From Dioszegia crocea (lineage: Eukaryota; Basidiomycota; Tremellomycetes; Tremellales; Bulleribasidiaceae): 64,000 nt of DNA. The stretch covers positions 1-64,000 of the forward strand of contig BCKK01000004.1 of assembly GCA_001600615.1 (NCBI GenBank), given 5' to 3'. Of the stretch, positions 46,681 through 58,125 are shown piece after piece. The notes below the pieces were generated by a model. The model ran no database searches, was not told where the DNA came from, and was given only the letters and a program-made list of their open reading frames with translations. The position numbers and the translations under genes were made by a program. Position 1 is the first letter of the stretch. Every line of letters starts with the position of its first letter.

Positions 46681-46871
46681 GCCGATGGGTGGGGAAAGTG
46701 GGGTATCAGTGTAGCGTGATACGCGATAGTCTCAAGAGAAGAGTTCCATCGAGAAGTGGAAGAGTAGCATAAGACCTGATACACCAAGAGGCAGACGCTC
46801 TAAGCTAGCAGCTCCGGATTTCCTCCAGTCTAAGGTATTCCCTCACAAACACTGCAGAACTACTGCGCCCT

Positions 46872-48884
46872 CTATGCCGACTGGGTGGACTTGGCATCCG
46901 CAGCGAGAATATCGTTCAGTCTATCTCGCTGAGTACAATTACCTGGTAGATCAGCATCTGCGTTGTGTAGGTCAGAGAAAAAAGTACGTACTCAGTAAGA
47001 AGCTCTTTGCCAACTCATCCAGCTCCGCCTCGGATTTATCCCGGAATAGCTCGACAAATTCCTTCAATAGCTCTTCCTGCAGATCATCAGTATACATTCC
47101 TGGATGAGATTTCGACGCATACTTACAGATAGCAGCTGCTCCCGGATGACCTTTGAGACATGTCGGGTAGCGGTCCAAGTAGGCGGATATCTCGATTTAT
47201 AATTCGGTACCGTCTCCTGTACCCATTTGACGATCGGGTCGAAAAGGTGCCGGACCTCCTTATCGTCCACCCCCCACTGATCTGCTGCGAGTCGCTATCG
47301 TCAGCAGACGCCATAAGTCACACTCACCTTCTTACGCTCGTTTGCCGGTCCGACGAGCTTCATCCATGGTGTATCTTGTCCAATCGTCACCATGCCCTGG
47401 AATCCGACATCTGCCATGAGCTCAGTCAAGAAGATGACTCACCCTTATACAGCCAGATAGCCCAAGACGCCTTATCCCTCCCAAAGATCTCAATCTGGGA
47501 CTTGGCCACATCATATCGCGCATCATTGATCTCTTCCCAGTTTTCATACCCGTCATTCGGAGACGCATAGACCGGCCCGAACTCTCCTACCCAAATTGGG
47601 CACTACGTCGTTAGCATACACGGATGACATGACTTACATTGATAGTGCGCATGTATTCTGACTTCCGGGCATAGTTCTTCTCGTGATATGAGACCTGCTC
47701 AGCCGTCCCCTTGAACAACCCGGGTGGATTGGGGAAGCCATAGGCTGAGTAATCGTGACATGCGTAGACTGTATTGGCGAAGGGTGTAGGTGGGAATTGA
47801 CTGAAGTCTGCGCCATATGTGCTAAATGTCAGAATGGAGAGGCTGATCTAGACTTACTTTCCACTATGAAAGTCAGCCTCTGTCCGATTCTCGATATGCA
47901 CAAAGGACCTACTCAAGGAACAAAATATGATCCGGGTCCACAGCTCGGATCGCCCTCTCAACATCCACATACCAGCTGTTCAAGCGCGTATGTTTCTCGT
48001 CTGCAGGCTCATTGAGGGGGTTGTAGCCCGCTACCCAGGTATTGTTACGGTATCGCTGTCTGTCAGATACTGATAAGAGTGGAGACATACCTTAGCGATG
48101 TGGACAAGCAGGTTGGTGGCTCGATCTTGGAAATCTTTGTGATCCCAGACTACCAAATTAGCAGCGTTTCCTCTTCAGGACTGAGTCTTACAGGTAGCGT
48201 GAGAGATTCCTGAATCGCAATGCCAGCCTTGACTTTGGCCTGTGACCGTCAGCTCTTGTTATATCCTCACGACTAGAAATGAACTCACCTCCCGGCGCAG
48301 TGTGCAGATCAATTATGGAGTATATCCCATACTTGGCGCACTAGATTCAGCACTAGGTCCAATTCTCGAACTCACCAGATCAATCACTCGGTCCAAATGC
48401 TTATAGCCGCTCTCTTTGATGACGCGGGGATTCAGATCATCTTCAAAATGCCGATAGTTGATCTGATCTCAGTTTACGCACACCCAAGGCAGACTTACAG
48501 GTAATCGGATGGAATTGAAACCAAGAGAAGCGTAAAGTTTCGCGTCTTCCTCCGTGAACCAATATTCCAAGAACTAGAAGCACATCAGCTCCTTTCCCTC
48601 ACCCGTTATAGCTGAAACTCACCTTGTCAAAGAAAAACTCCGCCTTGTCTTGGCCCAGAACACGCTCCATCTCTCTTCGGAACTGATGCTCATGTCCTGG
48701 AAACCCATTGATGAAGTTTTCCATCGTCACTGTTGTCAGTCCTGCTTCTGTCTTGACTTACTCCATCCTCCCAGAGAAGCACCTGATCATCAGCATTGTT
48801 CTGACTGTACGACTCACCCTTCAACACTATCGGCTTTCCATCGCGGATAATCTCATTGCCTCGTACTTGAAGAAAGCCAGTCAT
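46872..48884 (-). CDS. Glycoside hydrolase family 5, apparently cytosolic
   Basis: More than ten exons. It starts MTGFLQVRGNEIIRDGKPIV without a signal peptide, then ASLGGWMTMENFINGFPGHE (two introns), FNSIRLPVNYRHFEDD, IYSIIDLHTAPGGQSQGWHC, the acid/base Glu in AGYNPLNEPADEKH, VYACHDYSAYGFP, and the nucleophile Glu in VPIWVGEFGPVY. WAIWLYKDVGFQGM follows. The last exon ends in AADAKSTQSA. The order is that of fungal GH5 exo-glucanase/cellulase relatives, some of which act on intracellular glycolipids. Specificity cannot be told. The C-terminal 100 residues are helical and charged. Confidence 0.85.
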
Positions 48885-49538
48885 AGTGGTAAATTCCGTG
48901 AGGGTATGTCAGAGAGAACTCAAGGTGAGTGAAGCTGATGCTCAATAGGTAAATACTGCGCTGCAGTCGTCGGCAAGGGGCGGTGAGACTAGAATCATTC
49001 CCCCGACAACTCAGCGAGAAATCTCCTTATGATCTCCGTGAGTGCTAAGTTGGGCTGAACTTCGGCTTCGGCTTCGGCTTCGGCTCTTGCGCCCGTTGGC
49101 TGGACGAGGTATCATCGGGATGGAGATCCAAGAAGGATTGCTGGAATAGGGTGGAGAAGGTGGAGTAGCCGTGTGATTGGGTGGGAAGGTTTTCGGCTGA
49201 GTCCGCCGAGCTCGGCCCGACCCCATAGTCATCCTTCTCTAGCCTTTCCTTACCTTCTCCATCCGCCCAACTTACGTCTAATGCCGTTCGATCAAGCCTA
49301 GAACTCCACACGGTCAAGGTATGGAAGGTTTCAGTGCCGACCTTCGGCCGGATGTAGAGGCAACTGATAGCTCGTGACGGAGTACTGATCGATCTGATCG
49401 TCCCGACTTCACCCCGAAAACATCCCCCTGGCCCAGCTAGGATGATCTTTATGGACGAAGACAATCCACTCTGATAAGATGTAAAGACCAGAGCTGCCCT
49501 CTCGCCTTCGCACCTCCAACTTACGATCTATATCCATC
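48885..49538. other. Divergent intergenic region with a hexanucleotide repeat
   Basis: Promoters of the GH5 gene and the next sugar transporter. Four tandem copies of TTCGGC lie at 49061-49084. A minus-strand frame of 139 codons spans 49045-49464 but has no ATG, so I do not call it a gene. Confidence 0.5.
49061..49084 (+). repeat. (TTCGGC)x4 microsatellite
   Basis: Four perfect hexamer copies; in one minus-strand frame they read as a Lys-Pro repeat. A length-variable marker at most. Confidence 0.8.
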
Positions 49539-51418
49539 ATGACTGGCGGTTTCAAGTCCATTCAGAGTGAGTTGGGATTCCCATTGCACATCTTGCCCCG
49601 CTGATCCCTTTTCAGACAATGCCAATCCTACTTGGTATCGAGACAAGGGTCTGCGTAAGATGTCTCTACACGTAGCTATGATCTACTGCGCAGTATTCAC
49701 TTTTGGCGTAAGTCTGGATCTTGGCACCATTGTCAGTGCTGACAATCCAGTATGACGGCGCCTACCTCAACGGCCTATTGATCGTACCGAAATGGGGCGA
49801 ATACTTTGGGAATCCAGTAGGCCAGGACCTAGGATTGATCACTGCTTCGTTCTATTTCCGTAAGTCGAACTACGGGGCCTAGCTGACTGTCAGCCAAAAT
49901 CGTCGTTCCGCCTTTAGCAGGTTGGATCAGTGACAAATACGGTCGACGTGTCGCCATCATGGTCGGCTCGGTGATCACGCTGGCAGGAGGTATACTGGGT
50001 GCTCTGTCCATGTCAAGAGGACAATTCATTGGCGGTAGAGTTCTGGTCGGAGCAGGTCAGGCATTCCATCAGGCCGTCGCGCCGCCTCTTCTCCAGGAGC
50101 TAGCTCATCCTGTAAGTTTGGAATTCGAATATAGCTGAATTGTCCAGAGAGTCAGAGGAATCGTCGGTGCAATGTACCTCGGGGTCTTCTTCGTCGGCAG
50201 TATCTTCTCCGCCTTCCTCACTCTGGGCATGATCAACTGGAATAGCGAGTGGGCATGGCGTCTCCCCACTTTACTCCAAGTCCTCGGCACCATCGTCATC
50301 TCCACCTACATCATCGCTGGCCGAATGCCCGAATCGCCCCGATGGCAACTCCGCCACGGTCGAGGCGATCGCGCTCTCCGAACGCTCGCCACTTTACATG
50401 CAAATGGAGACGAGAATGACGAGCTGGTCCGATACGAGTATGCCGAGATGGAGGAGAGTCTACGTGCAGACGAAGGCGCCGCTACCGTCAGCTATCTCCA
50501 ATTCTTCAGGACGAAAGGGAATCGCCGGAGATTACTGGTGACTTGTGTTGTCGCCGCCGGGGCGCAGTTGGGAGGTAACACCTTGACATCATACTACCTC
50601 GCCCCAATCCTTCGCCTTATCGGTATCGTCGAACCTCCCCGACAGGCTGGGATCAATGCGGGGTTGTCCATCTGGGGTTTGGTCTGCGTCATGACTGCTG
50701 CTCAATTTATCGATCGGCTAGGACGGAGGGTGCTGTGGATGCAGGGATTGATTGGGATGTTTGTGTGGTTCAGCTTTGTTACTGCTCTATCGGTACGTCC
50801 CCTCGATGTTTGATGAGCTGACTCGATAGGGCGCCTTTGCTTCGACCGGCAGTCAGGCGATCGGCACAGCTGTCATTCCCTTCTTGTTTTTGTTCCAGAT
50901 GGCGAATACTACCTCGTTCACCACTGTTGCCTATATGTGTGAGTCTTTGATAGCTGATCAAGAGCCAGGCTGACCTGCGCAGATGCCACTGAGATCAATC
51001 CGTATGCGCTCCGATCAAAGGCTCTTTCTATCTACATTTCAGTCCAGGGTGGTAAGTTGCTGCAGTCCTCAATTTGGCAGAGAAGCTGACACTACAGTCG
51101 CGCTCTCATTCAATCAATACGTCAACCCTATCGCCCTGGCCGCTATCGGTATGTCATCTCCCATCCGACTTCAGCAGAGCCCTAACTGAATCTTCAGCCT
51201 GGAAGTACTACTTTGTCTTCTCAGGTATCCAGATCTTCCTCATCCTCTTCGCTTGGTTCTTCTTCCTCGAAACAAGGGGCTGCACGATCGAGGAAGCATC
51301 GTTGATGTATGATGGTCCCGAGGCGGTCGCGCGAGCCGCGGCCAAAGCGGCTGGACCCCGACTGAATGAGAAGGAGGAGTTTGATCATGTGGAGAGAGCT
51401 GGGAACAAGCCTGCATAG
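49539..51418 (+). CDS. MFS sugar transporter (hexose/lactose permease-like)
   Basis: The start MTGGFKSIQ is followed by an intron, then NNANPTWYRDKGLRKMSLHV and TM1 with FTFGYDGAYLNGLL. Motifs: SDKYGRRVAIMVGS between TM2 and TM3, GRMPESPRWQLRHGR after TM6, DRLGRRVLWMQG between TM8 and TM9, and FFFLETRGCTIEEASLMYD after TM12, the degenerate PETKG of this branch. The C-terminus is Ala/Glu-rich. It is a proton-coupled sugar importer in the plasma membrane; the substrate is unknown. Introns have CTGAC branch sites throughout. Confidence 0.88.
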
Positions 51419-51698
51419 TAGATTCTCCTTCAGTGTATCTATTAGCTGTCTTCATCGATCTCTTGTAGACCAATGTAGCGATAGGGATGAGATGCAGCTT
51501 AGAGATTTCGAGTCGTGGTGGACATCCACTCTGTTGACATCTCGGCATGAGCTTGACCGGTTGGCTGGGTTGGCTTGGCGGAAAAGTCTCGACTCGATCT
51601 TTGATCTTACTTGTCACTCTGTCTATATCAATCATCCTTGCCTATATCTGTCCAGCCCTTACGAGGAGCGTCCCCAGCTGGGGCTTTGATCGCACATC

Positions 51699-53299
51699 AT
51701 GGCGAACAGAATCGAAGGAGGGGGCCCTCCAGCAAAGAAACCCCTCGTGATCCGCTTCCTCCAATCAACCCTATCTTTCGCAATCGACCAATGGTTCCTC
51801 TTATCCATGGGCATCCTCATCCTCCTCGCCTACTTCTTCCCTATCGTCGGTCGGAAAGGCGGATCAATCCGATCAGAATATACAGTCAACTACGGCGGAG
51901 TCGCCATTATTTTCTTAATCTCCGGCCTCTCCCTCCCCTTTGACAAACTCCTCAAACATGCCAAAAATATCCGTCTACACCTCATCGTTCAGACATATTC
52001 CTTCCTCATCACCTCCTCAGTCTTCTTCGGGATTGCCGTAGCGGCCAGTACCAACCCCTATATTGAGACTTCCGCCTTGATTGGCCTCATCGCTGTGGGT
52101 TGTCTACCAACTACCATCGCTAGCAATGTCACCATGACGCGCGAGGCGGGTGGGGATGTTGCGGCAACAATGGTCAGCGTGACCCTTGGCAATCTACTCG
52201 GACCCTTCATCTCCCCGCTGCTTATTGCGCGGCTCTACCTCCCGGCCACAGCGGCATTCAGGGTGTGGATACCCTCCGAGGCGGTAGGCGATCTCTCGCC
52301 GCTGTATAGGAACGTCATGATGCAGATGGGACTGAGTGTGTATCTGCCATTGGTGGTGGGGCAGGTGGTCAGGGCGCTGTTTACAGACTTTGTGCAGAAG
52401 GTGGTGACGAAGTTCAAACTGGCAAAAGTCGGGACGTGTATGTTGCTGCTGCTGGTCTGGTGAGTTACTCTTCAGGGCGTATATCTTCATCTGCTGATCA
52501 ACAGGTCAACATTCTGTAATGCCTTCGACTCTGGATCCCTTAACAGACTCAATACAGCCACGATCGTCTTCATCATCTTCATCAACCTTGTCCTCTGTAT
52601 CAGCTTCACGCTGCTCACATTCTTCACTGTCCGCCCACCAAAAGCTTGGAATCGATGGAATGGGGTATTGTTCAAGCGGGTCAGCAAGGAGGAGGTGATT
52701 TCGTATTGCTTCTGCTGTCCAGCCAAGACTCAAGGTGAGTTGCGCTCTCGTGACCTTGCTCGGCTGGCGAGTTCGGCGGGGTATGGTCTATTCGGGATCA
52801 GGGCTTGACTTGGACAGCCGGACGTACAGGATGCTGGGGAGGGATTCCTGGATCTAATCTACAGCCTGAAATCATACGTAGGACTTTAGCTAACATCTCA
52901 GCCCTCGGGATCCCCCTCCTTGCGTCAATGTACGTTTCCTCCTCTAACGAAATCCGCTCCCTGATCCAAATCCCCGTCGTACTCTACACTGTCGAACAAG
53001 TCTTCGTGGGACAATTTATGATCTGGTGGTTTAGGCGGTGGCTAGCAAAGGACAAGGCGAAGGCGGAGGCGGCGCTGGCGGAGAAGAATGAGAAGGGGGC
53101 GATTGTCGGAGTGGAGGAGAAAGATGAGGAGAGTGCGGTGGAGAGCTCTGTCAAAGGTAGGATAGGGGGCGAAGATGGGACGGCGGGTATGGCTGGTACG
53201 GAGGGAAAGATTGGAGATCCCGGAGGTCTGGGTGGCGGGGGTAGTGGCGGTGATGCGGATTCCCCAAATATCGCAGCCAGAAGAGATAAGGCCAGCTAG
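51699..53299 (+). CDS. RCH1: RCH1/SLC10A7-type membrane protein
   Basis: Three exons (51699-52459, 52505-52734, 52902-53299), 462 residues. A bile-acid-sodium-symporter fold with about ten helices: QWFLLSMGILILLAYFFP, VNYGGVAIIFLISGLSLP, LIGLIAVGCLPTTIASNVTM and TLGNLLGPFISPLL are characteristic of the SLC10A7 branch. In Candida, Rch1 is a plasma-membrane regulator of cytosolic calcium; SLC10A7 limits calcium entry in animals. The hydrophilic C-terminus is Glu/Lys-rich and then Gly-rich (GGLGGGGSGGDAD). The second intron (167 nt) is longer than average. Confidence 0.85.
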
Positions 53300-53770
53300 G
53301 GAGAGAGTCATTGTATTAATCTAATCTATCTATATCTTGGCAAGTGTATGATAGCACTGACGTACTGACATAAACGACTGCCACTGAGGCCGGCCATCTT
53401 GAGTGGTGATCTTCACTCAGCTGGAATACAGGCGCATAGGCTGAATCTTCACCTGCCCTTCCAGATGCGGCACATCTCAAGTGGAGAAAGCCTTCTATCC
53501 TGACTCCACCGCGTAGTCCGCTCCAACAGCATATCTGAGCTTATGCATAACCTTCCTACCATGCTCAATGCACATGTTCCTCAAGCGTCTTATTACCCCG
53601 CAATGAGATTTCGTCATAGCCGTGCCTGAATCTACTCCTTCGGCATGTCTTGCCGATAGGCCACAAAGATATCGGATATAAGATGTAGCCCTTCGCTTTC
53701 TGTCCAGATCAGCTCCCTTGCTATCACATTGTTCGCCAGCATTACTTTTCCATCTGGCACCAGCATCAAA
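53300..53770. other. Intergenic region
   Basis: 3' flank of RCH1 and promoter of the allantoinase gene. No gene seen. One GATAG lies at about 53655, too little to call nitrogen control. Confidence 0.4.
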
Positions 53771-55051
53771 ATGTCGGCGGAGATTGATACTTATGGCTCA
53801 CGGGACCTCGTCGGATATGGCCCAACTCCACCGAAGTACGCGCCTTGTTTCCTTGAGTGTACCTCAGCTAATTCGACAGTCCACAATGGCCTGGAGGAGC
53901 TAAGATTGCCATTTCTTTTGTGCTCAACTATGGTGTGTCATCTGATCTATCCCTTCTGGCTGGAAAATTCCCTAATGTTGACTTCCTCCAGAGGAGGGCT
54001 CAGAAGTTACCCCTATCAATGGTGACCCCCACTCTGAGCACATTGCGAGTGAGCTAGGTCCTGGTTGCAAGCCTATCGAAGGTGGCAGGAACGTCAACAT
54101 TGAGTCGCTATATGAAGTGAGTATCGATCTTTTCCAGTCAACCCAAGCTGACAATGGCAGTACGGCTCGCGCTCTGGTGTCTGGCGCATACTCCGCTTGT
54201 TCAAGGAGTATCAATTCAAGTTGACGAGCTATGCTGTAGCTCAGGCGCTGTTGAAGAACCCGCTGGTATCTAAAGCTCTGCTAGAGGATGGGCATGAAGT
54301 AGCAAGGTGAGTGCTCGTCAACTCAGGGCAGAAACGTGCGGACTAGAGCTGATTCCCTAGCCACGGCTGGAGATGGGTCGATCGGAGCGCGTGGACCGAG
54401 CAGGAGGAGGAACAGTATGTCCATGAGGCTATTGACGGTATGTCCCCACCTTGACTGATTAGGGTCTGAGCTGATTCTCAGCGATACTATCCGAGACGGG
54501 TCAGCCCCCTAGAGGATGGTACTACGGCATGGTCGAATCCAAAGCAGGAGCTCGATCTCGCGCTATCGTCGCCAAAGTCTTCAAGGAGCGGAACTTGCCT
54601 CTCAAGTATTGGTCTGACGACTACAGCGATGATCTCCCATTCTGGATCCCATATCCCGGGACAGAGCAGTTCTCACCCGAGGATAAGGGGTTGTTGATTG
54701 TACCGTACGCGTGAGTATTTCGCTCTTTCTTTTGACCAATGCTGATCCTCTAGACTGGACACCAACGACTACAAAGACGGATCCCACAATTCTTTCCTCT
54801 CCCCCGACGCCTTCTTCGCCTACCTCAAAGGCGCATTTGACGAGCTCTACCGAGAAGGATGCCAGGACAAACAGCCCAAGATGATGTCTGTCGGTCTACA
54901 CTGTCGTCTCGTTGGGCGACCTGGGAGGATGGCAGGATTGAGGAAGTTCCTGAAGTACGTTAAGGGGTATGAAGGTGTTTGGGTCGCTACGAGGGAGGAG
55001 ATTGCGGATCATTGGGCTGAAAAGTTCCCTTATGGTCCGAAAGAGGCATGA
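53771..55051 (+). CDS. puuE: PuuE-type (cofactor-free) allantoinase
   Basis: Seven exons (53771-53835, 53880-53932, 53992-54116, 54161-54306, 54361-54437, 54482-54710, 54754-55051) give 330 residues. It belongs to the polysaccharide-deacetylase fold group, in the branch of bacterial PuuE that opens the allantoin ring to allantoate. Family signatures: SRDLVGYGPTPPNPQWPGGA, ISFVLNYEEGSE, NIESLYEYGSRSGVWRIL, HEVASHGWRWVD, PPRGWYYGMVES, WSDDYSDDLPFWIPY, LDTNDYKDG, and KMMSVGLHCRLVGRPGRMAG. It converges with a DAL5-type permease gene 278 bp away, fitting purine-nitrogen use. It is unrelated to the metal-dependent DAL1 allantoinase of yeasts. A chitin-deacetylase role is unlikely, as there is no signal peptide. 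Confidence 0.88.
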
Positions 55052-55329
55052 GGTGGGTTGGCTCAGGTTGTATGATTTGACATGTAAAGCGTATGAGTTT
55101 TCTGGTCAGTGGGCGGCGTACGGCCAATCTTGTTCTGCGATTCTGCTATTCAATAGAGTCGCTGTCTTCGGAAGACTGCCCGCACAGTTCAGTTACATAT
55201 CGACTTTGCGACAGCTGAAGCTATCATTTACATAACCCAATAGACTACAAGTATAGAAGCAGTCTGACCCAAATTCCCTTCTTCACATCAAGAAACGCCA
55301 GGTCGGCAATTTTACAATGATCATTCCCT

Positions 55330-57362
55330 TATGCTGCATGGTCAGTGTCCGCAGCCAATTAAGAAGGATGAACGAGCAACTCACCAACATAACGCCAGTG
55401 CTTGTTCTGCTGATCCGTGAGGTCGGTATAAGTCTGACCCATAGGGTTGTACCTATCATCACCCTCAAGGAAGAGTTTATCCCTCTTCTTGTTGGGTACG
55501 ACGAAGCACATTCGGAGTAAGAGGATGACGACCACTTCGGCGGCGCGGGAGGCCATGCAGACGATCGTGCCCGTCCGGTAGATGGGCGCTTCGGAGGCGA
55601 TGAAGCTGTAAGGACCGACAATGTTTCCAGCGGCGACGCCGATGAAGATAGCTAATGAAGTCAGCTTGACTCTGGGGGATGGGTGAGAGATTGAGCTTAC
55701 AGGCTGTTGTAAGGACCTTCTTTGTTGTTCCGCCGACGTTACCGGAGACGAGGGAGAGAGCGAGGACAAAGACAGCATTGGATGATCCGGTCAAGTCTGG
55801 GATATAAGCTTAGGTCCATGAGTAGATGAAGTGAAAACTTACAATAACCGATCAAGCGGGAAGCAGTGCCGGTAGTGAATGCCATCAAGGCAAACCCTAG
55901 TACAGTCAAGCATGTGACTCCGGCCATAAGGTATGTGCGGATGTTGTACGAGTGTGTGAGGTGGCTGACGTAGATAGCGGCGAGACTGGGATGTCAGCGG
56001 GGGTCATACCCTTCCAGAAAGTACTCACATCATGAAAGAGATGAACATTCCATAGGGAATCTGAAGAAGGGTGGTGCGGAAAGTATCGAAGCCTAGACCT
56101 TGAACGACGAGAGTACCGAAGTTGGATGTGGCGCCATTGGGTACATTTGCAAAGAAGCCGAGGAAGAAGTAGCTGACTGTCAGCAGGAGTCGTGACCAGC
56201 AAGTAAAGGTTGAACTTACAGGTATGTCTTGAGATCCTTGATGGCTTCCCAGACTTGGTCCATCTTAAGTTGACGCTTCTCGACGGTGTGGTAATCGTCC
56301 CGCTTTCGAGACATGCATACAACTGCTTCACGCCGGGTAAGGAAGCGGGTGGCGTAAGGTGCATCAGGGATAAGGAAGGCCATGGCGAATGCCCATAGAG
56401 AGCAAACAGCGCCGATGATGAGGAATTCGTATCTGAAAGTCAGGTTGGACTAGATTGCTACTCACCTCCATGAGGCCATGCTGGCTGTGGGGATGTGACC
56501 TATTCCGTATCCAAGCAGACCACCAAGAGCGATACCGACACCATTTGCGCAACTGTAGCGTGAGCTTGAGACCGAAGAGTGTCGCAGGAATAACTCACTA
56601 CCAAAGTCCGATGACCGTTGGCTGCTGCTTTCGTGTAAACCACATGGACGTGATGGACACAAAGCAAGGATCTGCGACGGCCTCAAACATGCCAGAGACG
56701 AAGCGAAGAGCGACCATGGAGTTGTAGTCCTTGGCGCCTGCCTGAGCCATTAGGAAGACGCCCCAGAGGAAAATGTTGATGGCGAGGTATTTGGAGAGAG
56801 GGAATTTGGCGAGGAGGAGGTTACCGGGTATGGCCCAGACTAGCCATCCGACGTAGAAGATGGAACCGAGGTTGGAGTAGTCTGTACCGGATAGGTTGAG
56901 GTCGGTCTTTAGACCAAAGAGCGCGGCGTATTGGAGGGTGGTCTTGTCAATGTAGTAGAAGGCGTAGCTGTGGGGTCAGCATTGAGATGAAGAAGTGGAG
57001 AAGATGACCTACTCGAGGAAAAGTGGAGGTACGATAAGCCAGTATAGCTTACGCTCAACCTTCTTGACCTCTACAGGGTCAAGCGGCTCAGCGTTGGCCT
57101 CAGCCACATCCCGCATGAAGTCAAGACTGGGGTTGGTACGAAGCAGACGTCGCCAGCCGGTCCGAGGTACGCCGTCATCTCCATCGGTGTACTGTTCATC
57201 CACATCACGAGTGATGTCCTTGTCGTGAGTGATGGACGCAGTCTCGACATGCTGAGTGTCCTGCTTGATGTCGGCCTGGGACTCGATATTGCGAAGCGTG
57301 GTCTCGACGACGTGCGTGGCGGGCACGAGCTCGATAGCGTCCGAACGGTGTGTGGCAGACAT
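55330..57362 (-). CDS. MFS permease, allantoate/DAL5-type (ACS family)
   Basis: The start MSATHRSDAIELVPATHVVE is followed by a hydrophilic domain of about 100 residues. Then come LYWLIVPPLFLEYAFYYIDK, TTLQYAALFGLKTDLNL, GWLVWAIPGNLLLAKFPLSK, MVALRFVSGMFEAVADPCF and PDAPYATRFLTRREAVV, and the C-terminus RDKLFLEGDDRYNPMGQTYT. The order and spacing match the anion:cation symporter family that holds yeast Dal5 and related vitamin and acid permeases. About nine exons; the last adds only part of a codon before TAA. Next to the allantoinase, ureide uptake is the best guess, but other organic anions are possible. Confidence 0.8.
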
Positions 57363-58125
57363 TGTGAGTAAGGTATGAGGAGGTGTGAGTTGGGGAGTCC
57401 GGGGTGGGATCAGCAGCTTTATACCTTCTCCACAGACGTCCATCCACTCCATGGGACCCCGAGTGCCCCACTTCCTCCTCACGTTCAGTCTCGTCCAGAA
57501 TAGAAGTCTGGACTTGGCGCAGGCAGGGTGGGCTCTTGCGGAATGATGAGTTGCAAGTGGAAGCTCTGCCAAATTAGCGTCGTGCATAGAGCCGGGTGGT
57601 GGTCCCAAAAATAGAACAGAGGTCTCGCCGGAGGTTGCCGAAAATGTGGGCCCGTTTGCCGAAGAATCTACCGCTTGCGCAAAGTGGATCATCTCAGAGC
57701 TTGGACACGCTGTCAGCGACTGCTGTAGTCAGGCGGGGTAAGGCATCCAGAAGCTCTGGTATCACCTACAGCAGGAGAAGAGGCATATCGATGGTTGATC
57801 GTTGCAGCAGCTCAAAGGTTCTCGGGGAGTCACGGACATGAGCGCAACTCCGTCCAAAGGATGCCGGCAGTCTGCCGTCAGCCCGGCTCATCCCGGCCCG
57901 GCCCCGGCTCAGTGGGCTCAAACTGGTCCCACATGGGTCCACCAAGCCTTGAGTGGGTCTTTGCTTGGTCCCCTACTGCCCCATGTCACACTGGCCATTC
58001 CTACCTTACACCGCCTATGCTCAGTCTTTGACCATCGGCTGGTTCATCCTGCCTAGTCCACGAGCCCACTTGGCCCATCTTGCTGAGTATTTGGCAAGTC
58101 ATATAACATCTTCACCACCTTTGAC
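57363..58125. promoter_or_regulatory. Divergent promoter region of the permease and NRPS-like genes
   Basis: About 760 bp between the two start codons. No gene supported. Rich in CCGG and TGGGCTC-like runs around 57890-57930, without an obvious shared operator. Confidence 0.4.

Noticed and set aside
49045..49464. Minus-strand frame of 139 codons with a Lys-Pro repeat
   Set aside because: It has no ATG anywhere, and the repeat comes from a TTCGGC microsatellite.
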